Origin: DATBGZ01 sp036557785
GTDB lineage: Bacteria > Actinomycetota > Actinomycetes > Mycobacteriales > Micromonosporaceae
Reading direction: 5' to 3'
DNA: 9,530 nucleotides
NCBI GenBank assembly: GCA_036557785.1
Contig: DATBGZ010000011.1
Location: 1 to 9,530, forward strand
Positions 5,493 through 9,530 of this stretch are shown in pieces. Below the pieces are notes generated by a model. It ran no database searches, was not told the origin of the DNA, and worked only from the letters and a program-made list of their open reading frames with translations. The position numbers and the translations under genes were made by a program. Each line of letters opens with the position of its first letter. The first letter of the stretch is position 1.

Positions 5493-8213
5493 TCAGACAC
5501 CCAGCGCGGCGAGGGACGCGCTGACCCGGGCCAGATCGGCCTCAGCAGCGGCGAGCCGCTCCCGCACCTTCGCCACCACGTCCGCGGGAGCCTTGTCGGC
5601 GAAGGCCGGGGTGTCGAGCTTTGCCCGGCACCCGGCGATCTCCTTCTCGGCGGCACCGCGGTCCTTCTCCAGCCGCGCCCGCTCGGCCGCGACGTCGATG
5701 ACACCCCGCGTGTCGAGCTCGACGTCAACACCTCCGGCGATGGCGAGCGATGCCGTGGCAGCGAAGCCAGTGCCCGGCTCGTCCAGCCGGACGAGCGAGC
5801 GGATCAGCGGTTCGTGCTGGTCGAGGCCAACGGCCGGCAGACCGATCAATCGGGCCGCCACCCGCTGCCCGGGGCGCAGGCCCTGATCCGAGCGGAACCG
5901 GCGTACCTCGGTCACGACCTGCTGCAGCGCGACGACGGTGGCCTCGGCCCGCTCGTCCACATAGGACTTGTTCACCGTCGGCCAGGGGGCCCGTGCCACG
6001 GTCTTCTTCCCCGTCAAGCCGGACCAGAGCTCGTCGGTCACGAACGGGATGATCGGGTGCAGCAGGCGCAGGAGTTGGTCCAGGACGTGTCCCAGGACGC
6101 GACGGGTGGTCGCCGCGGCATCGCCCGCCGCTCCATCACCCGTCGCCGCATCGCCCGCCGCGGCGAGTACGGGCTTGGCGAGCTCGACGTACCAGTCGCA
6201 GACGTCATCCCAGGCGAAGTGGTAGAGCGTGTCACAGACCTTGGCGAACTCGAACGCGTCGAAGTACTCATCCACCTCGGCGGTCACCTGCTGCAGCCGC
6301 GAGAGGATCCACCGGTCGATGGTTGAGAACTGCTTGCGCCCAGGCAGCCGCCCCGAGACGGTGGCGCCGTTCATGAGGGCGAACCGGGTCGCGTTCCACA
6401 GCTTGTTGCAGAAGTTGCGCGACCCTTGGCACCACTCCTCGCTGACGGGGACGTCGGACCCGGGGTTCGCGCCGCGGGCCAGCGTGAACCGGGTCGCGTC
6501 GGCACCGAACCGCTCGATCCAGTCCAGCGGGTCGACGACGTTGCCGAACGACTTCGACATCTTCTTGCCGTGCTGGTCGCGGACCATGCCGTGCAGGGCC
6601 ACCACATCGAAGGGCTGCTGGCCGCCCATCGCGTACAGACCGAACATCATCATTCGGGCGACCCAGAAGAAGAGGATGTCGTAACCCGTGACGAGCACGC
6701 TGGTCGGGTAGAACTTCGCGAGCTCGGGCGTCTCGTCGGGCCAGCCCAGGGTCGAGAAGGGCCACAGGGCCGAGGAGAACCAGGTGTCGAGGACGTCCTC
6801 GTCCTGATGCCACCCCTCGCCCGTGGGTGGTTGCTCGTCGGGGCCCACGCAGACGGTCTCGCCGTTCGGTCCGTACCAGACCGGAATCCGGTGGCCCCAC
6901 CAGAGCTGGCGGGAGATGCACCAGTCGTGCATGTTGTCGACCCAGGCGAAGTACCGCTTGGCCAACTCAGCGGGCTCGATGCGTACCCGCCCGTCCCGCA
7001 CCGCGTCCCCGGCCGCCCGGGCGAGTGGGCCGGTGTTGACGAACCACTGCAGGCTCAGCCGCGGCTCGATGATGGTCTTGCAGCGCGAGCAATGGCCGAC
7101 CGCGTGGACGTACGGCCGCGTCTCCGCGACGACGCGCCCGTGCTCGCGCAGCGCGGCCACGATCGCCGGCCGGGCCTCGAACCTGTCCAGGCCCTGGTAC
7201 GGGCCGTTGGCCGTGATGACGCCCCGTTCATCCAAGATCGTCAGGTTCGGCAGGTCATGACGCTGGCCGATCTCGAAGTCGTTGGGATCATGTGCCGGGG
7301 TTACCTTCACCGCGCCGGTGCCGAACGTCGGATCGACGTGCGCGTCGGCGATGATCGGGATCCGCCTGCCGGTGAGCGGCAGCTCGACCTCCTTGCCGAC
7401 GAGGTGCCGGTAGCGGTCGTCATCGGGGTGCACGGCGACGGCAGTGTCGCCGAGCATCGTCTCGGCTCGAGTGGTCGCCACCACTATCCCTATTCCGGCG
7501 CCGCCCGTCCGCTCCTCGCTCGCTGGCGCTCGCTGCGATGCTCCTGGCACCGGACTGATGGCTCCGTCGTCGTCGCCATAGCGGATCGAGACGAGCTCGC
7601 CCTCGTCGTCGCTGTGCTCGACCTCGATGTCCGAGAGGGCGGTCAGACATCGGGGGCACCAGTTGATGATCCGCTCGGCCCGATAGGCCAATCCGTCGTC
7701 GAAGAGTCGCTTGAAGATCGTGAGGACCGCGCGGGAGAGGCCCTCGTCCATGGTGAAGCGCTCACGGCCCCAGTCGACGGAGTCGCCGAGGCGCCGCATC
7801 TGCCCGAGGATCGCCCCGCCCGACTCAGCCTTCCACTGCCAGACCCGCTCGACGAACTTCTCCCGGCCCAGGTCGTGGCGGGACAGCCCCTCGGTGGCCA
7901 ACTGGCGCTCGACCACGTTCTGGGTCGCGATGCCAGCGTGGTCCGTACCGGGCAACCACAGCGTCTCGAACCCCTGCATCCGCCGGCGCCGGACCAAGGT
8001 GTCCTGGATCGTGTGGTCCAGCGCATGGCCCACGTGCAGGGAACCCGTGACGTTCGGCGGCGGGATGACGATGCAGTAGGGCTGACGGTCACTGGCTGGA
8101 ATGGCCGTGAACTGCCCCGTCGAGACCCACAGGTCGTACCGGCGCTGCTCTACCTCACCCGGGGCGTACTGGGCGGGCAGCGGCGTCTCGGCGGGCATGC
8201 GGGTCACGGTCAC
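5493..8213 (-). CDS. valS: Valyl-tRNA synthetase
   Basis: 906 residues; charges tRNA-Val and edits mischarged threonine. Class Ia motifs: PPPNVTGSLHVGHAL with HIGH as HVGH at 60–63, LPGTDHAGIATQ at 88–98, zinc-knuckle-like cysteine pairs CPRC (186–189) and CSRC (375–378), the editing motif TTRAETMLGDTA at 247–258, FGTGAVKVTPAHDPNDFEIG at 297–316, the KMSKS loop at 551–555, an anticodon-binding domain ending around PIIPFVTDELW (720–730), and a C-terminal coiled coil at about 841–906 typical of ValS. Compared with the usual 870–880 residues it has an extra 25-residue loop at 218–242 and an Ala/Gly/Asp-rich stretch at 684–701. GTG 8213 is chosen because a -10 element places transcription start on it; GTG 8207 and ATG 8198 are alternatives. 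It follows the rRNA terminator and precedes folC. Confidence 0.97.
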   Translation of the reverse strand: MTVTRMPAETPLPAQYAPGEVEQRRYDLWVSTGQFTAIPASDRQPYCIVIPPPNVTGSLHVGHALDHTIQDTLVRRRRMQGFETLWLPGTDHAGIATQNVVERQLATEGLSRHDLGREKFVERVWQWKAESGGAILGQMRRLGDSVDWGRERFTMDEGLSRAVLTIFKRLFDDGLAYRAERIINWCPRCLTALSDIEVEHSDDEGELVSIRYGDDDGAISPVPGASQRAPASEERTGGAGIGIVVATTRAETMLGDTAVAVHPDDDRYRHLVGKEVELPLTGRRIPIIADAHVDPTFGTGAVKVTPAHDPNDFEIGQRHDLPNLTILDERGVITANGPYQGLDRFEARPAIVAALREHGRVVAETRPYVHAVGHCSRCKTIIEPRLSLQWFVNTGPLARAAGDAVRDGRVRIEPAELAKRYFAWVDNMHDWCISRQLWWGHRIPVWYGPNGETVCVGPDEQPPTGEGWHQDEDVLDTWFSSALWPFSTLGWPDETPELAKFYPTSVLVTGYDILFFWVARMMMFGLYAMGGQQPFDVVALHGMVRDQHGKKMSKSFGNVVDPLDWIERFGADATRFTLARGANPGSDVPVSEEWCQGSRNFCNKLWNATRFALMNGATVSGRLPGRKQFSTIDRWILSRLQQVTAEVDEYFDAFEFAKVCDTLYHFAWDDVCDWYVELAKPVLAAAGDAATGDGAAGDAAATTRRVLGHVLDQLLRLLHPIIPFVTDELWSGLTGKKTVARAPWPTVNKSYVDERAEATVVALQQVVTEVRRFRSDQGLRPGQRVAARLIGLPAVGLDQHEPLIRSLVRLDEPGTGFAATASLAIAGGVDVELDTRGVIDVAAERARLEKDRGAAEKEIAGCRAKLDTPAFADKAPADVVAKVRERLAAAEADLARVSASLAALGV
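6111..6164 (-). repeat. Short tandem duplication in the valS anticodon-binding domain
   Basis: The 14-mer GCATCGCCCGCCGC occurs at 6118–6131 and 6148–6161 (plus strand), a 30-bp period. It encodes two GDAA blocks (residues 687–690 and 697–700) in an Ala/Gly/Asp-rich surface-loop-like stretch. Slippage or duplication is the likely origin. Confidence 0.6.
7488..7562 (-). repeat. Repeat-like 75-bp in-frame insertion in the valS editing domain
   Basis: Encodes residues 218–242, between RYGDDDG and IVVATTRAET, where other ValS have a short loop. The core contains the 9-mer CGCTCGCTG twice (7517–7525 and 7527–7535, period 10), flanked by GCTCC on both sides (7511–7515 and 7540–7544). The block is a multiple of 3 and has no stop. 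The composition resembles GAGCGA-rich dispersed repeats I recall from some actinobacterial genomes; that resemblance is unverified. Confidence 0.55.
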
Positions 8214-8219
8214 GTTCGA

Positions 8220-8248
8220 AGTCTACGGAGCACGGGTCGCCGAAACAC
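8220..8248 (-). promoter_or_regulatory. Candidate leaderless valS promoter
   Basis: TAGACT (8225–8220) is a TANNNT -10 element followed by exactly 6 bases and then GTG at 8213, so +1 would be the G of the start codon. The -35 position (8248–8243, GTGTTT) is a poor match and coincides with the tail of the rRNA terminator. No Shine–Dalgarno precedes the start, consistent with a leaderless mRNA. Confidence 0.5.
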
Positions 8249-8279
8249 GTTGGGCACCCTCGGCAGAGGGTGCCCAACG
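8243..8279 (-). terminator. Intrinsic terminator of the rRNA operon
   Basis: CGTTGGGCACCCTC (8248–8261) and GAGGGTGCCCAACG (8266–8279) form a perfect 14-bp stem with a 4-base loop, starting 7 bp beyond the 5S 3' end. In the minus direction it runs into GTGTTTC, a short U-rich tail; the plus direction has none. It therefore belongs to the minus-strand rRNA operon. Confidence 0.88.
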
Positions 8280-8285
8280 GGACGA

Positions 8286-8404
8286 TGTCCGGCGGCGTCC
8301 TACTCTCCCACACCCTGACGAGTGCAGTACCATCGGCGCTGGCGAGCTTAGCTTCCGGGTTCGGAATGGGACCGGGCGTTTCCCCGCCGCCATGGCCGCC
8401 GTAA
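8286..8404 (-). rRNA. rrf: 5S ribosomal RNA
   Basis: The minus strand reads TTACGGCGGCCATGGCGGCG at the 5' end, then the conserved CCCGGTCCCATTCCGAACCC core and GGAAGCTAAGC, and ends in GAGAGTAGGACGCCGCCGGA. Terminal segments CGGCGGC and GCCGCCG pair as helix I. Length is about 119 nt; both ends are uncertain by a few bases. It is the last gene of the operon, about 100 bp behind the 23S. Confidence 0.95.
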
Positions 8405-8504
8405 CTCTATGCAACTGTCGCCAGCGCGGATGCACGGCCGTTGTCTCAGAATCGCACAGTGGACGCAAGCGCAGTTCGGGCGACGCCCGAGCAGCATGTG
8501 TTGT
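8405..8504 (-). other. 23S–5S internal transcribed spacer
   Basis: About 100 nt with no tRNA. A near-palindrome TCGGGCGACGCCCGA (8476–8490) can fold into a 5-bp hairpin and may belong to rRNA processing. Nothing else is recognisable. Confidence 0.7.

Positions 8505-9530
<1,026 letters not shown>

Noticed and set aside
4861..5886. 341-codon plus-strand frame across folC and valS
   Set aside because: It crosses two well-supported genes on the opposite strand and has Arg/Ala/Ser-rich, domain-free translation; a shadow frame.
6426..8318. 630-codon open frame on the plus strand
   Set aside because: Exact antisense of valS. Long opposite frames are expected in GC-rich genes with strong third-position bias, and the translation shows no recognisable domain.
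8405..8504. Possible tRNA in the 23S–5S spacer
   Set aside because: No T-loop GGTTCGAATCC-like element or cloverleaf pairing found on either strand.

Overview
High-GC actinobacterial chromosome segment. The evidence is the third-position G/C bias of the genes, GTG starts, apparent leaderless promoters, an actinobacterial-style ileS T-box, the folC–DUF4233 gene pair, and 23S/5S rRNA of actinobacterial type. Order or genus cannot be fixed from this window. I see no IS element, prophage, CRISPR array, toxin–antitoxin or defence locus. The content is core translation and folate genes, and the interesting signals are regulatory or architectural.

Layout from high to low coordinates, because most genes are on the minus strand. 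The 3' third of a 23S rRNA enters from the right edge (about 8505–9530), followed by a tRNA-less spacer, a 5S rRNA (about 8286–8404) and a perfect 14-bp terminator hairpin (8248–8279). Immediately behind it a TANNNT -10 element points to a leaderless valS (5493–8213, valyl-tRNA synthetase). Then come folC (4102–5436, folylpolyglutamate/dihydrofolate synthase) and a small four-helix membrane protein of the DUF4233 type (3749–4105), which overlaps folC by 4 bases. A plus-strand gene (2388–3752) encodes an unusual protein with two membrane helices, a long Pro/Asp-rich linker and a C-terminal VOC/glyoxalase-like domain. It converges on the DUF4233 gene so tightly that both stop codons lie in one CTAG. 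The 413-bp divergent gap 1975–2387 holds a leaderless promoter for the VOC gene on one side and, on the other, the promoter and about 230-nt leader of ileS (1–1974, 658 N-terminal codons; C-terminus outside the window).

The ileS leader is a T-box riboswitch. It has a very short Stem I with an AUC (Ile) triplet in its loop, a canonical T-box block with a UGGU bulge matching a tRNA ending in ACCA, and two mutually exclusive helices, one of which buries the ileS Shine–Dalgarno sequence. It should therefore act on translation: uncharged tRNA-Ile frees the ribosome binding site. IleS itself is of the eukaryote-like class (HYGH, KLSKR followed by KNYPDP).

The two paralogous class Ia synthetases appear to be controlled differently: ileS by tRNA sensing, valS by a leaderless promoter at the tail of an rRNA operon. 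ValS also carries a 25-residue insertion next to its editing site, encoded by repeat-like DNA. All functional calls come from reading motifs by eye; no database search was run.
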